Counted from the first letter of the stretch, positions 42,285 through 53,600 are shown. The stretch: 64,000 nucleotides of DNA from Terrimicrobiaceae bacterium (GCA_018402345.1 JAGYIV010000008.1:952929-1016928), one strand, 5' to 3'. The notes: a model not told the origin generated them from the letters alone. Numbers and translations: made by a program.

Positions 42285-42925
42285 TCGGCTTTTTTCAGGC
42301 ATTCCGGCAGGGCGATGAGTTCGATGCCGGAGCCGTGTGGCTTCCAGGAGATCCAGCCAAGTTTCTCACGGCGGGCTGTGAAGGTGCATAAAACCTGGGG
42401 GGGCGCTCCAAAGGCACTACAAAGTCGGCAGGGGGTTGTGGTGGTTTTGATGGCGGGGAAGGCGGTTCTCCAGTCGATGCCGAGGTTGTCGTAGAGGTGT
42501 TGCTGCTTGGCGTCGGGTTGGGAGGGCTTGCGGATGCGCAGGACGGTGCCGTTGTTGAGCGGAAGGCCGGTGGTAGGCGAGCACACTGATAAGCCGAGGG
42601 GCTGGGAAGCCCCGAGACAGACTTGCCTGCAGGGTGCCGCAGCCGGGAGGCGGAGGCATCAACATGGGGGCTTCGACGCGGTGTTCGAGTTGGTGGAAGT
42701 TGGGGCGCAGGCCCAGCGTGCCTTTGAGGCAGGCGAAGCCTCCTTCGGCCTGGAGTAGGATCATGTAGAGTGACAAGGTCTGCACGGCGTCGAGGGCTCG
42801 TTCGGTTTTGAGCAAATAATCGCCCAGGGAAACGACGATGCGCTGGCGAGGTTGGCTCTCGGTGTTGCGTTAGCTTTCAATGAGTTGCAGAATTGGGGCG
42901 CCTTTGATACTCTTGGTGCAGGAAA
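42285..42925 (-). pseudogene. IS1634-like transposase remnant
   Basis: Broken transposase reading leftward. An N-terminal piece (APILQLIES, stop, RNTESQPRQRIVVSLGD) joins directly to a late piece (TERALDAVQ, CLKGTLGLRPNFHQLEHRVE), showing a large internal deletion. Another stretch LISVLAYH, and in a second frame GTVLRIRKPSQPDAKQQHLY, match the C-terminal end of IS1634/IS4-like enzymes. Stops, shifts and an inserted segment make it inactive. I saw no terminal inverted repeats. Confidence 0.65.
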
Positions 42926-43256
42926 ATTTTGGGATGTGATCGGCTAGTAAATGGGAAAATCAAGCGTATACTTAAATATCAGGCACTGCAACACGCCAAA
43001 GAAAAATAATAGATTGTTTTTCAGTTGGTTGCGTAGATCAGAGTGGCTAAAATCGCCGATTTCGAGCGGATTTTGCCGATGTGATATAAAAATTTCTCTA
43101 GCGCGCTTCTTGGAGTCATCGGAGCGTATCTCATTACCAAACGCCGGAGGACGTCGGCGGCAACCGCGGGCTTTATTTAGCCCGCTGATCGGATTGGGCG
43201 AGGTTGCGCAGCTCGGGTTTCTTGCCGGACGGGCGGGGATGGGGGAAGATGGATGG
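42926..43256. other. Gene-free AT-richer stretch
   Basis: About 330 bp before the lipoprotein gene. It is richer in A and T than its surroundings. A hairpin GCGGGCT/AGCCCGC with a 6-nt loop lies at 43166-43185. No gene is recognised. Confidence 0.4.
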
Positions 43257-43946
43257 ATGAGCAAGATCTGGCGGGCTGTGATTTTTGTGGCGGGGCTATC
43301 CTTGCTGGGCGGGTGCGCCTCGGTGAGCCTCTCGAAGCGCGAGTGGCGGGATGCGGAGCCCGAGGCGCCGGAGAAGATTTTCGTGAGGCCGTTCGCCGTG
43401 GAGCAAGAGGTTTTGCGGGTGGATCGGGAGGGGGAAACGCTGGCGGACTTCGAGCAGAAATTCGCGGCGGACTTCGCTCAACGGCTCGCGGAGCGTCTGT
43501 CGAAGCATGTGGCGCCGGCGGAGGTGGCCCCGGCGGAGGGAGTGATTTCGGGAAAGAATGTCTGGGTGGTGGAGGGCCGGTTCACGCGATTGAACCAGGG
43601 GAGCCGGGCCTTGAGAGCTTTTGTGGGGTTTGGACTCGGAGGAACGAAGACGGAGGCGCAGGTGGTGGTCTTACGACCGGGCAAGCGGGGCCGGATGGAA
43701 AAGGTGGCGGAATTCGAGACCACCGGAGGCTCGAATGCGGAGCCGGGGGCTTTGTTCGGAGGGCCGTTTGGCGCGGTGCCGAGGTTGGCAACGCAGGTGG
43801 CCGCTTCGGGTTTGTCGGCCGATGCACGCCGGACGGCGCGGATGATTGTGGCGGCGATTTCCGAGAAGTTGCATGAGCGCGGGGAGCGGTTGGCCGGGAA
43901 GCCGCTCCGGGCCAAACCGCTGGGCGGTTTTCCGGAGGAGCGCTGA
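43257..43946 (+). CDS. DUF4410-type lipoprotein
   Basis: Probable outer- or inner-membrane lipoprotein of 229 residues. The ATG at 43257 gives MSKIWRAVIFVAGLSLLGGC, a lipoprotein signal with LLGGC lipobox and Cys20. The body (KIFVRPFAVEQEVLRVD, then LAERLSKH, WVVEGRFTRLNQGSRALRAF, FGLGGTKTEAQVVV) follows the DUF4410 pattern of proteins that probably assemble at the envelope; function unknown. The open frame extends far upstream but without signal-peptide character. It stands alone. Confidence 0.8.
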   Translation: MSKIWRAVIFVAGLSLLGGCASVSLSKREWRDAEPEAPEKIFVRPFAVEQEVLRVDREGETLADFEQKFAADFAQRLAERLSKHVAPAEVAPAEGVISGKNVWVVEGRFTRLNQGSRALRAFVGFGLGGTKTEAQVVVLRPGKRGRMEKVAEFETTGGSNAEPGALFGGPFGAVPRLATQVAASGLSADARRTARMIVAAISEKLHERGERLAGKPLRAKPLGGFPEER

Positions 43947-43999
43947 GGTTTTTCGGGCATCCCGCTTGGAGCCTACGCCTTGAAATCGGGGACACCCGC

Positions 44000-44041
44000 G
44001 CCACTTTCCAGAAGCCCAAACGCCAGCGGATTTTGGTATGA
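44000..44041. repeat. Dispersed intergenic repeat, copy 2
   Basis: GCCACTTTCCAGAAGCCCAA through GCGGATTTTGGTATGA matches 29783-29823 with scattered substitutions. It lies in the gap between the lipoprotein and the YkgJ-like gene. Confidence 0.55.
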
Positions 44042-44079
44042 CACCGCCCACAATAAGAAAAAGAGGGGGTGGCGCGAAT

Positions 44080-44607
44080 CTATCGCGCTTGCCCAGTGCG
44101 AAAATCCTTGGCCAGCATTTCCTCCAACGCGCTCATTGCTCGCCGCAATTCCTCGCGCAAAGCCTCTGCCTGAGGTGAGGGGTCGAGTGGTGGAGTAAAT
44201 ACACCCGCGCACCGCGTGGCCAACGGTCTGCTTTTTCGGTCGTCGCCCAACATTTCCAGCAACTCCCGCACGCGATCGCTGCGCCTCTTGGCCTCTTGGA
44301 TTTTTTCCATCGCGGCGGATTCCAGAAATTCCCCGTTGAAAACTCCCTGGAGCTGGCGACACGCAAACTCACTGCATCGCTGCGGCCGATCTGCATAAAT
44401 CCGGCAGCAATTTCCGTCATGCGCCGGGCACGGTTGAAGAAATTGCAACTCCCCGTCGCGCCGCTTCGCCTTCAGCCCCTTCGCCGCCATGGCTCGAATG
44501 GAGTCCTTGGGCTGGACGGCCATGCCATGGAAAAGCACCCCGTTGCAGCACATCCCGCAGGCGGAACAGAGCCGCGCGGCGGACTCGGAGTAGGCAGATT
44601 CTTTCAC
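44080..44607 (-). CDS. YkgJ-family cysteine cluster protein
   Basis: Cytoplasmic protein of 175 residues with a GTG start at 44607. Metal-binding cysteines appear in LCSACGMCCNGVLF near the N-terminus, PCPAHDGNCCRIYADRPQRC near residue 62 and EFACRQLQG. This is the longer YkgJ type, with a helical C-terminal tail (AEALREELRRAMSALEEML). It is distinct from the shorter relative at 39007. Role unknown; family members are thought to bind zinc or iron. Confidence 0.87.
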   Translation of the reverse strand: MKESAYSESAARLCSACGMCCNGVLFHGMAVQPKDSIRAMAAKGLKAKRRDGELQFLQPCPAHDGNCCRIYADRPQRCSEFACRQLQGVFNGEFLESAAMEKIQEAKRRSDRVRELLEMLGDDRKSRPLATRCAGVFTPPLDPSPQAEALREELRRAMSALEEMLAKDFRTGQAR

Positions 44608-44640
44608 AAAATAAAGGCCAACATTGGATTATGCAGGAAA

Positions 44641-45267
44641 TCAAGCATCCAGAAGTCCTTCACCTTTTGAGGATTTCATTTCCTTCATCGCCGCCTGCAA
44701 TTGATCCAACCGCTGCTCGCTTGGACCCCACAACTCCACCAAGAGCGGGCCACCGCTTTCCGGCAAAACCTGAAACCGACCCTCACGATAAATTTGTTTG
44801 AAAATCGCATCCACCTCATCGCGATAAGCATGATCGACCGGACGAATGCCATCCGCCTCCATTTCAACCGGCCAGGCATCGGATTTAGGCACAAATGCCA
44901 GAATGTCTAAATGATCCAGCGATTCCCGCACGGCAGGGACCATCGACTCCACAAAAGCAGCGTCGATATCCGTGCTGCCTTGGTTCGCTGTGTATTGGGA
45001 ATAAGCGATATAATCCACCGGCGCGCGGTCGAAAATCACATCGTCCGTCCATTCGGCATACCGATGGATCCGACTGATGTTGTAATACAACTGAATGCCA
45101 TTGTGTAGCTTCGTGGAAGCATCGCGGAAAAGAATTTCGTAGGGGCCATAAAGTCCCAGCGCACGATAGGGTTCCTCCTCGCGACGGAACGTAGGATTTT
45201 TTGCAACCCACTCGTTGACAATAGTCGATTTCCCCAAGGAATGGGATCCGGATATGGCAATGCGCAT
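44641..45267 (-). CDS. P-loop kinase/ATPase (AAA_28/NadR-like)
   Basis: Nucleotide-binding protein of 208 residues. MRIAISGSHSLGKSTIVNEW holds Walker A (GSHSLGKST), and DDVIFDRAPVDYIAYSQY is the Asp-bearing strand typical of nucleoside or nicotinamide-riboside kinase-like P-loop proteins. A lid-like basic region lies near residue 145 (HAYRDEVDAIFKQIY). The substrate is not known. It stands as a single gene, 33 bp from the YkgJ-like gene on the same strand. Confidence 0.78.
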   Translation of the reverse strand: MRIAISGSHSLGKSTIVNEWVAKNPTFRREEEPYRALGLYGPYEILFRDASTKLHNGIQLYYNISRIHRYAEWTDDVIFDRAPVDYIAYSQYTANQGSTDIDAAFVESMVPAVRESLDHLDILAFVPKSDAWPVEMEADGIRPVDHAYRDEVDAIFKQIYREGRFQVLPESGGPLLVELWGPSEQRLDQLQAAMKEMKSSKGEGLLDA

Positions 45268-45418
45268 GCTCGATCTTGTTGGCCATAGCCTGCACCTTTA
45301 AAGACGATTGGAAATGAAAATCGCGGCTGCATCCGCGATCGACTGACCGGTTGATGGCTCCTATCGATGGGCAAATCACCCCATTTTGAAGCGCTTCCCT
45401 TCATTCGATCATAGGGCC

Positions 45419-45853
45419 ATGAAAACTTTGGTTGTGTTGTTATCGGGCGGTGTGGCTGGGACTTTTGCCATGACCCTTTTTCTTCTGATTCCGCGATGGC
45501 TGGGCTGGGCTCATGTGGATGTGATTCGAGCGGGCGGGGCACTGGTCGTGGGTTCTGAAAATCGATCTGCTTTTCCTGTGGGGATGGTCATTCACATAGC
45601 CATGGGGATCGGCTTCGCGTTCGTTTACTATGGGTTTCTGAGTCTTTCCTCGCTGCCATTCAATGCCCTCACCGGCTTGTTGCTCGGCGGTATTCATGGC
45701 GTTCTCGCTATGTTACTGGTGTCGATTTTGATTATGGAGCACCATCCAAACTCCAAATACCACAACCGGGGACCCGCCACTGGATTGGCTCAGTTGGGAG
45801 CCCATATGCTCTACGGGGCCATCGTTGGATCTTTCTTTGGGTTATTGCATTAG
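45419..45853 (+). CDS. Small conserved membrane protein
   Basis: Integral membrane protein of 144 residues with four predicted helices. It reads VVLLSGGVAGTFAMTLFLLI, HIAMGIGFAFVYYGFL, LTGLLLGGIHGVLAMLLVSI and AHMLYGAIVGSFFGL, with small-residue-rich helices and conserved His at helix starts. The pattern resembles DUF6789-type proteins (recalled, uncertain). The ATG at 45419 starts just before the first helix. Function unknown. Confidence 0.7.
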   Translation: MKTLVVLLSGGVAGTFAMTLFLLIPRWLGWAHVDVIRAGGALVVGSENRSAFPVGMVIHIAMGIGFAFVYYGFLSLSSLPFNALTGLLLGGIHGVLAMLLVSILIMEHHPNSKYHNRGPATGLAQLGAHMLYGAIVGSFFGLLH

Positions 45854-46065
45854 CCAATCTCTCCACCACGAGGTGCAAAAAATCTGGGCGGTGGGCGAGA
45901 TGGGAATCCGGCGGGACAATGCGGGGAAGTTGGAGTTGCCGGAGGGCTTTTTTCGAAGAGTTGGCGGCATAGGGATACGAAACACTGGGAATCCATCACC
46001 GCCATTTGGCCGAATTCCGGAAGTTGCCGCTGCACCCCTGCGGGAGAAACCTCACCCCACGCGCG
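45854..46065. other. Short gene-free stretch
   Basis: About 210 bp; no gene, hairpin or repeat seen. Confidence 0.4.
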
Positions 46066-46435
46066 AAAGCGACAGCTTCAACTCCCCTTCGCGACCATGT
46101 GCAGCACGCTGGCGGCCAGTGTCCGGTAGGGTAGCCCGGCTTCCTCCGCCCGCGCCCGTAAAACCGGCAATGGTCTCATGCGTGGTGCGGATGTTGATGC
46201 GCGCCGGCCGTGCTGGCTTCCGCACGACTTTCATCTGCCCGGCTACAGAGGGCTCAGGAATTCCCAGAGCCATCTGCTGATCGTGATCGAGGGCAGGCCC
46301 CGCCGCGAATTTCCACCCCTCATCGGCGGGCTCTGCTGTGTAGTTAAGTTTTTGGTTTTCATAGGCGCTCTTTTGCTTCCTCCAATATCCAGCACCGATC
46401 ACGTGAAGGGCATCTCCGCGCATTGTGAACCTCAC
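46066..46435 (-). pseudogene. Decayed BrnT/BrnA-like toxin-antitoxin pair
   Basis: Reading leftward, RFTMRGDALHVIGAGYWRKQ followed by KSAYEN is the C-terminal end of a BrnT-type RNase toxin; its N-terminal part is missing. It runs without a stop into KLNYTAEPADEGWKF...VVRKPARPARINIRTTHETI, an antitoxin body, showing a shift at the original toxin/antitoxin junction (an ATGAAAACC start is still visible near 46366). Near 46170 the antitoxin breaks again and its end, ARAEEAGLPYRTLAASVLHM, lies in another frame. Both genes are therefore inactive. Confidence 0.6.
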
Positions 46436-46441
46436 GGTCGC

Positions 46442-46735
46442 CTATGCAGCATGCAATGCTTCGAGCACCACCCGCGGGTTGCGGGCGGTCACCATCAACA
46501 AGGCCTTGGCAGCACCCTCCGGTTCGCGGCGCTTCTGTTCCCAGTTTTGCACCGTGCGAGGACTCACGCCGATCAACAGCGCGAATTGCTCTTGGCTCAA
46601 CCCCAGACTGCCGCGGATCTGGCGAACATCGGGAGCCCCGATCACGGTCCGCCGAGATGCATTCTTTGCCCCCTGCCGGATGAGCCCTGCTTGTTTGATG
46701 CTTTCCACCAGTTCGGCAAACATTTCTTCCTTCAT
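46442..46735 (-). CDS. XRE-family antitoxin (HigA/NadS-like)
   Basis: Antitoxin and probable autorepressor of 97 residues. The HTH at ~38-92 reads VRQIRGSLGLSQEQFALLIG, VSPRTVQNWEQKRREPEG, the HigA/NadS pattern with an N-terminal helical segment (MKEEMFAELVESIKQAGLI). The ATG at 46735 overlaps the toxin stop by 4 nt: toxin first, antitoxin second, as in HigBA systems. It is preceded by a promoter-operator at 47054-47081. Confidence 0.9.
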   Translation of the reverse strand: MKEEMFAELVESIKQAGLIRQGAKNASRRTVIGAPDVRQIRGSLGLSQEQFALLIGVSPRTVQNWEQKRREPEGAAKALLMVTARNPRVVLEALHAA

Positions 46736-47046
46736 TCGAATTCCTCCTTCACCAAGTTGCGGAGAATTCGTAGCTGGCGGCTATCGAGATCCTCCTGTTC
46801 GTTTTTCGCATAGGCAAAGAGAAAGTAGATTTCCCCTTCGTCCACCAGATAGTAAATGACCCGGATTCCGCCGCTTTTGCCTCGTCCGCGAACCGCCCAG
46901 CGAATCTTTCGCAATCCACCACTTCCCCGGATAAGGTCGCCCGCCGCGGGTTTGAGTGCCAAAGTGACCTGCAACTGCCGGTAATCCCCATCGTCAAGGA
47001 GCGCAGTAATTTGCCTCGTGAAAACCGGTGTTTCAATAAAATGCAC
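46732..47046 (-). CDS. RelE/HigB-family toxin
   Basis: Probable ribosome-dependent mRNA interferase of 104 residues. GTG at 47046 gives VHFIETPVFTRQITALLDDG; the open frame upstream is not family sequence. Conserved parts: GLRKIRWAVRGRGKSGGIRV (basic, RNA-binding), IYYLVDEGEIYFLFAYAKNE and a C-terminal LVKEEFE. The DDG-Y-LQ segment and GSGGLRK loop are typical of HigB/RelE-like toxins. It is intact, coupled to the antitoxin, and likely functional. Confidence 0.9.
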   Translation of the reverse strand: MHFIETPVFTRQITALLDDGDYRQLQVTLALKPAAGDLIRGSGGLRKIRWAVRGRGKSGGIRVIYYLVDEGEIYFLFAYAKNEQEDLDSRQLRILRNLVKEEFE

Positions 47047-47053
47047 ACGCAAA

Positions 47054-47081
47054 AATATACGCCAATGGCGTATGCCGTCAA
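47054..47081 (-). promoter_or_regulatory. HigBA promoter with palindromic operator
   Basis: On the minus strand TTGACG and TATATT are 16 bp apart, just upstream of the toxin GTG. A perfect palindrome, ATACGCCA-A-TGGCGTAT (47057-47073), covers the -10 and spacer. This is the arrangement expected for autorepression by the antitoxin. Confidence 0.75.
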
Positions 47082-47190
47082 GTTTTCCCTGCTGTGGATT
47101 TGCGAAAGGCGCTGTCGCATCACTCAGGAACGCCAACGCCCCCGTTGGCTTCGCTCGGCATGTCTCTCGGGCCGAGGAGGACCTGGGCAT

Positions 47191-47683
47191 TCCTAAAAAA
47201 GCGGTTCAGAGCAAGGGACTTTCTTTAACCACGAATAAAACGAATTTTCACGAATGGGCAGCGGCTTCGCCGGAGAATTTTGGTTTCGGTTTTATTCGTG
47301 GTTATTCGTGAGATTGGTGGTTCAATAAATTAAATTTTACAGATTGCATAGTGGTAGGGGTTTCCTGTTTACCAGTAAATGCCTTGTTCTGATTTCGATG
47401 ATTTTGAAAAATCAGATCCAAGCAAAACACCTGCCGGTCATTAAAAATCCGAAACTCCAATCGAGCTGCGAACCAGATCCAGTGCGGGTTTCGGGTTTTT
47501 GGACGCAAAGAAAATGAATCACGCCATAAAAAATATTTCGCTGAAAATTTCATCCGCTTCCGATGGGGTGAAGACCCCGCTTGATTCGAACGAAGAAAAT
47601 ATTTCCGCCAAATTCCAACCTCCTGCGCGGAGCGCCACTCCCCCGCTTTTGCTGAAAACTGAACGCTGAAAACTGAAAACTTT
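47191..47683. other. Intergenic region before the autotransporter
   Basis: About 490 bp. It contains an inverted repeat pair (47230-47305) and, next to the autotransporter start, tandem GAAAACTGAA units (47653-47683). A 51-codon frame at 47514-47670 begins with residues (AIKNIS) that echo the autotransporter start (PIKNTS), perhaps a decayed duplicate of its leader. No intact gene is seen. Confidence 0.4.
47230..47305. repeat. CACGAAT-type inverted repeat
   Basis: AACCACGAATAAAAC is mirrored ~50 bp later by GTTTTATTCGTGGTT, with further CACGAAT/ATTCGTG words inside and after. Such nested CACGAAT repeats look like a dispersed non-coding repeat. Confidence 0.6.
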
Positions 47684-50600
47684 ATGTCGCCCATAAAAAA
47701 TACTTCGACCTCGCTGCGGTTGATACTGACTGCACTCGCCGTGTTTCTTGCCCTCTCTTCCCAAGTTCCAGCCAATGGCTACGACACACTTTATTGGCTC
47801 GGCACGAACGGCACGACTTGGACCAACGGCAACAATTGGTCCGAAAATTCGACCTCGGGAGATCCGGCGACAGACTTCCAAACGAACGCCTACATCAACT
47901 TTTCTGCCATTTCCTCCAACTCCACCGCCACCGACCTCGGCGGCGACCAGACCATTTCCTCGCTCACCATCAACTCCACCGACCCCGTTGGCATCTCCGG
48001 CGGCAACCTGACCGTGTCTGGAGCCACCACCATCAACAGCGGCACGCTCACCATCGGCAACGGCGGCACCACCGGGGCCCTCATCGGCGACATCACCAAC
48101 AACGGCACGCTCGCGCTGAACCGCTCGGATGACTTTACCTTCTCAAACAATGCCCCCGGCACAGGCACCCTGCTCAAGCTCGGCTCGAATACCGTTACGC
48201 TCAACACGACTCAATCGAACACCGGCGGCACCATTATCGATGCCGGCACGCTCCTGCTCGACGGCAACAACCGGCTTGCCACCTCAGGCAACCTTTCCAT
48301 TAACGCCGCAGGCATACTGAACCTGGGTTCCAATAACCAAACCCTGTCCACAGTCGCTCTCAACGGTGGCAATATCACCGGCGCCGGCCGACTCACAGCG
48401 AACTCCTCGTTCGCCATTCAATCCGGCTCCGTCTCGGCCCTCCTCGCCGGCACAGCGCAGCTCGTGAAAACCAGCAACGCCACTTTCGTTCTGACCGGCA
48501 GCAACACCTACAGCGGCAAAACGATTGTGGAGGACGGCACGCTCTCCTTCGATCTTTCCAATGCTTCAGCCACAGCCGCCCAGGCCCTCGGCACCAATGC
48601 CGACTTCGATCTCGGAGCCGAACTCTCGACCTCCGGCACCCTCAACTACACAGGAGCCGCCGCCACTTTTGCAAAAAATATCAAAGCCCTCGGCGCCGGA
48701 AACAACACCGTCCAGAACAGCGGCAGCGGCCTCCTCACGCTCGCCGGCACACTCACGAAAAACGGCACGATCCTCGTTCTTGCCGGCGGCACTGGCGGCA
48801 TCCAGGTCAACGGAGCGATCGTCGGCTCCGCCGAAAATTCCGACCTCATTCTCAATGGCGGCAATATCACGCTCAATGCGACGAACACCTACAACGGCCC
48901 CACCTATCTGAACAACGGCGTGACTCTCACGCTCGCGGCCGCCAATGCCCTTCCCGGCGACTTGATCATCGATGCCACCTCCTCGGTCGCTTTCGGCGTG
49001 AACCAAGCCATCGAAGCCCTCACCGGCGCCGCTGGGTCCACGATCGATCTTGGCTCCTACACCCTCACCATGGGATCGAATGGCACGGACTCCCTCTACG
49101 AAGGCGGCATCGAGGGAGCTGGACTGGTTGTAAAAACCGGCTCGAATGCGATCACCCTCTCGGGAACGAACACCTACAACGGCACCACCACGAGCAATGG
49201 CGGCGTGCTTGTCTTCGGCACCCCCACCTCGCTTTACAACGGCGACAATTCCACTTGGACCGGCGACAACATCATCGTGAACAGCGGGGGGGCGTTTGCC
49301 CTATCGGTCGGAGCCAATGGTTCCTTCTCGGAAGAGCAAGCCGGGTCGATCTTCCAAATCCTCACATCCAATGCCACGGCAGGGGGCATCCTTGCCGGCG
49401 GCAGCGTGGGCTTGGATGTCACTGGCGACATGTCGGTGGACGAGGTTACGGCGGACCGCGAGGGCGGCGGTGCGGTGGGCTTCGTCAAGCTCGGCAATGG
49501 CTCGCTGACCCTCACAGGCAACAACACCTACACCGGCCCCACAGCCATTCGAGGCGGCACGCTCGCCCTCGCCTCATCGGACCTTCTTGTCGCCACCGGA
49601 AACCTCACAGTCCAAGGCGGCACGCTCGCACTCGACGCGAACAACCAGACGTTCAATCAAGTGACCTTGGCCTCGGGTTCGATCACCGGAAATGGCGGCA
49701 CCCTCACGGCATCGGGCTACGCCGTGCAATCAGGCACCGCCACTGCAAACCTCGCCGGCAATGCCACACTCGCAAAGACCGGCACCGGCACCGCCATCCT
49801 CTCGGGCAACAACACCTATACCGGCAGCACCACCATCTCGGGAGGCACGCTCTCATTCCTGAACACCTCTTCCCTTTACGGCGGAAATATCACGCGTTGG
49901 AACTCCGGAAACATCTCCGTTGCGACAGGTTCCACGATCAGCTTTGCGGTGGGCGGCGCGGGAGCATTTTCCTCCACCGACCTCAACACCATCGTTGGCA
50001 ATCTCACCCAAAACCAAACTTCCGCTGGTGGCATCGCGGCCGGGGCCAATATAGGCCTTGATACAAACGGAAACGACGCCTCCATCTCCACGGAATTCAA
50101 AAATCGCACGGGCACCGGTTCCGGCAACCTCACCCTCGTGAAAACGGGGCAAGGCACGCTCAGCCTCACTGGCAATAACTCCTACACCGGTGGCACATTT
50201 ATCGAATCCGGCACGCTCTCAGGGGATAGCCTGGGCCTCAAAGGCAATATTACCAATAATGGGACACTGTTCCTGGGCACTAATGGGACTTACCAGATCG
50301 AGGTTTCTGGAAATGGAAACCTCCTCGTTGGAAATGGGGCAAATAACATCCTTGCCGGCAATGCTACCATGACCGGCGGCACCACCATTCAATCCGGCAC
50401 CTTGACCATCGGCGGGGTCATCGATCCATCCTCCTACAGGGCAGGCTCCCTAACGGGCAATGTCTCGAACGAGGGCAGTCTTGTATTCGACCTCTCTTCT
50501 CTTGCGGGGACGAGGACCTACAACGGCATCATTAGCGGCAATGGAAGCCTTAGAACCACATTTAATGGTATTAACTATCCGTCAGGAGCGAACGGCACAA

Positions 50601-53600
50601 TTCTTCTGACCGGTAACAACACTTTCACCGGGGGAACATTTGTCTCTGTAGGCACAGTTGATATATCCAGCGGCTCCCTGGCCTCCAATGGCAATGTCAC
50701 CATCTCAATCGTTGGCATATTTGCTATCGGCAGCAGCAATCAAACAATCGGCCTGTTCCTACTGAATTCGCAATCCGCCCAAGCCACCGGCGCCGGCACG
50801 CTTACCACCACCGCAGAAAACTACGACCTGCGCGCCGGCACGGTTTCCCTTTCGCTCAATGGCACGGCTGGACTCACAAAGAACTCGATCGGATCCGGAT
50901 CCGACAGCTATGACAATGGCCGCGTCTATCTCAGCGGGAATAACACTTCCACAGGCAACATTACTATCAGTTCAGGTATCCTCTCCTTTGACAATTTCCA
51001 GTCCCTCTACAGTGGAAACAATGCCTCTTGGACCAAAGAAAAAATCAGCGTCAGTGCAAATTCTACACTCGCGCTTGGAACAGGTAATGGCACCGCAACT
51101 GACGGCTTCAATAACGATCAAATCGCCGATATTTTCTCCAGACTCACCCAAAATGGCACCGGCGGCTTTGTAGCAAATTCAAAGATTGGCCTCAACACGA
51201 CAAGCAACTTTACACTCACCACTAATATCACCGACCGCCCGGATAGCGGGGCGATCGGCATGGACAAGATCGGAGCAGGCGTGCTGACCCTCAATTCTAC
51301 CAATACTTTTTCCGGCGGGTTGAGCATCTTTGAAGGTGTGGTTGCATTAGGCCGAAACAACGCCCTGCTACCAACTTCCGACCTCGTCGTGAACTCCAAA
51401 AGCTCAGCCTCTTATGGGTTCAATGTCGGGAATTACACCCAGCAGTTTGTGGACATCACACTTAAGGAGGGCCTGCTCGCCGGCGAAAGCGGTGCTTTCA
51501 TAGCCACTGGGAACTACACCCTGATCAAAGGCAATGCCACGGCCAATCTTTCGGGCAATGCCTCACTGATCAAAACAAACACCTCCGGCTCGAGTTACAA
51601 TGTTTCCGAGCCCGAAATTGTTTACCTCAGCGGCAATAACTCCTACACAGGCAGAACGATCGTTGATGGAGCAGAGTGGTATGGGACTCAATCTCCCTCC
51701 CCGTCCAGCAATTCTGGCGCTCCGACCAAGGATAATGCCAAGCTCCAGTTCCAGACGGTAAGCACTCTGTATAGCGGCAACGAGACACTTTGGACTCCGG
51801 AAAATATCTCCGTCGATTCCTACGGCATCTTCTCCCTTCGCACAGGCTCTGCCGGCTTCAATGCCACCCAAGTTTCCACCATCATCCAAAATCTCATCAC
51901 CGCCAACCGTTCCGGCACAGCAGGGGGCTTCCTCGATAAATCCATGCTCGGCATCGATACCAACGGGGAAGATCTCGTGATCGACGACGATATCGGTGAC
52001 ACCACCAGCCTCGCCACCGGCGGCGGAGCCGTCGGGTTGATCAAATACGGCAACGGCACCCTCACGCTGAATGGCAACAGCACCCGGAGTTTCTCCACCT
52101 CCGTGACAGGTGGTAACATGGTCTTGGGTTCAAACGCCACGCTCTCTGCGGCATCGGCCAACTTGCTCGTCGCTAGCGCCCTGCTCGATATCGCCACCAC
52201 AAACCAAACCGTCCGCAAGGTGACCGTGACAGACGGATCCATCATAGGCACCGGCACGCTCACCTCGTCTGCCGAGGGCTTCGTCTTCGGCACGGCCAAT
52301 ATCACGGCCAATCTCGCCGGAGCCGTTGGGGCGACTATTGATAGTGCCACGACGCTCTCGGGAAACAACTCCTTTACCGGCAACACAACAATCAACCCCG
52401 GTGCCACATTGAGCCTGGCAAATGTCAATGCGTTGGCCGGGTCCACGCTGGCCATTTTTAGCAATTCAGGCTCGCTTCAATTTTCCGTCAATGGCACAAA
52501 CACCTACAACCTCGGCGGCCTCACAGGCACCGGAAACCTCTCCATGGGAGATAATTCCCTCTCCATCGGCGCAAATTCCCAGAACACCACCTACAGCGCC
52601 GTGCTGAGCGGCACGGGATCGATCACGAAAGTCGGCAATGGCACGCTCACTCTCTCTGGCAACAACACCTACTCCGGCGGCACCACCATCTCCGGGGGAA
52701 CGCTTGAGGTCTCTTCCACCGGACAGATTTCCCACTCCGCTTCGAATTTATATGCGGGTTTTGGTAGCGGTGATGATGCAACCTTCACACTCAACGGCGG
52801 TAATGTATCTGGTGCCGCCGGGTTTATAGGCTATGGCAACGGGAGCGCTGGCACAGCGAATATCAACAGTGGCAACTGGACCAGTTCCCTCAGCATGCGC
52901 GTGGGCTACTGGGGTGACGGAACACTCAATCTCACCGGTGGTAATATTTCGAATGCAAATGGCATGATCGGAAAATATGGCAACAGCACCGGTGTTGCCA
53001 ATGTCAGCGGCGGCACCTGGTCGACCTCTGGAGACATGTATGTCGGTGACGAAAATTCTTCCACAGGCACCTTGAACCTCACCGGCGGAAATGTTGTGGT
53101 CGGAGGCGGTGGCGGAAATCTAACCTTGGCCGGTGAAGCCAACGCCACCGGCACCCTCAACCTCGGCAACGGCACTACAGTCGGCAACCTGCAAGCCGCC
53201 CGAGTCACCGCTGGTAATGGCACAGCCATCGTGAACTTCAACCACAGCGGCAACCATTCGTTTAGCTCGATCATGGAGGGCAACCTGACCGTGAACCAAA
53301 TCGGCACGGGAACAACGACCCTTTCCGGCAACAACACCTACACGGGAGGCACATTCATTACTTCTGGCACGCTCGAAGGCAATACCCAGAGCCTCCAAGG
53401 CGCTATTACCACTAATGCCAGCGTGGTCTTCAACCAAACTTCAAATGGCACCTACTCTGGTGCGCTCAGCGGGTCGGGAGAATTCGCCAAGACAGGAGCA
53501 GGCACTCTGACTGTGTCCGGCAATAGCAGTTCCTTCAATGGCACGGCAGCCATCAACTCCGGCACCGTATCCCTCACTGGCAGCATGGCTAACGCTGCCA

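Noticed and set aside
47514..47670. 51-codon frame upstream of the autotransporter
   Set aside because: No signal peptide follows its start and no family is seen; noted only as a possible decayed leader duplicate.
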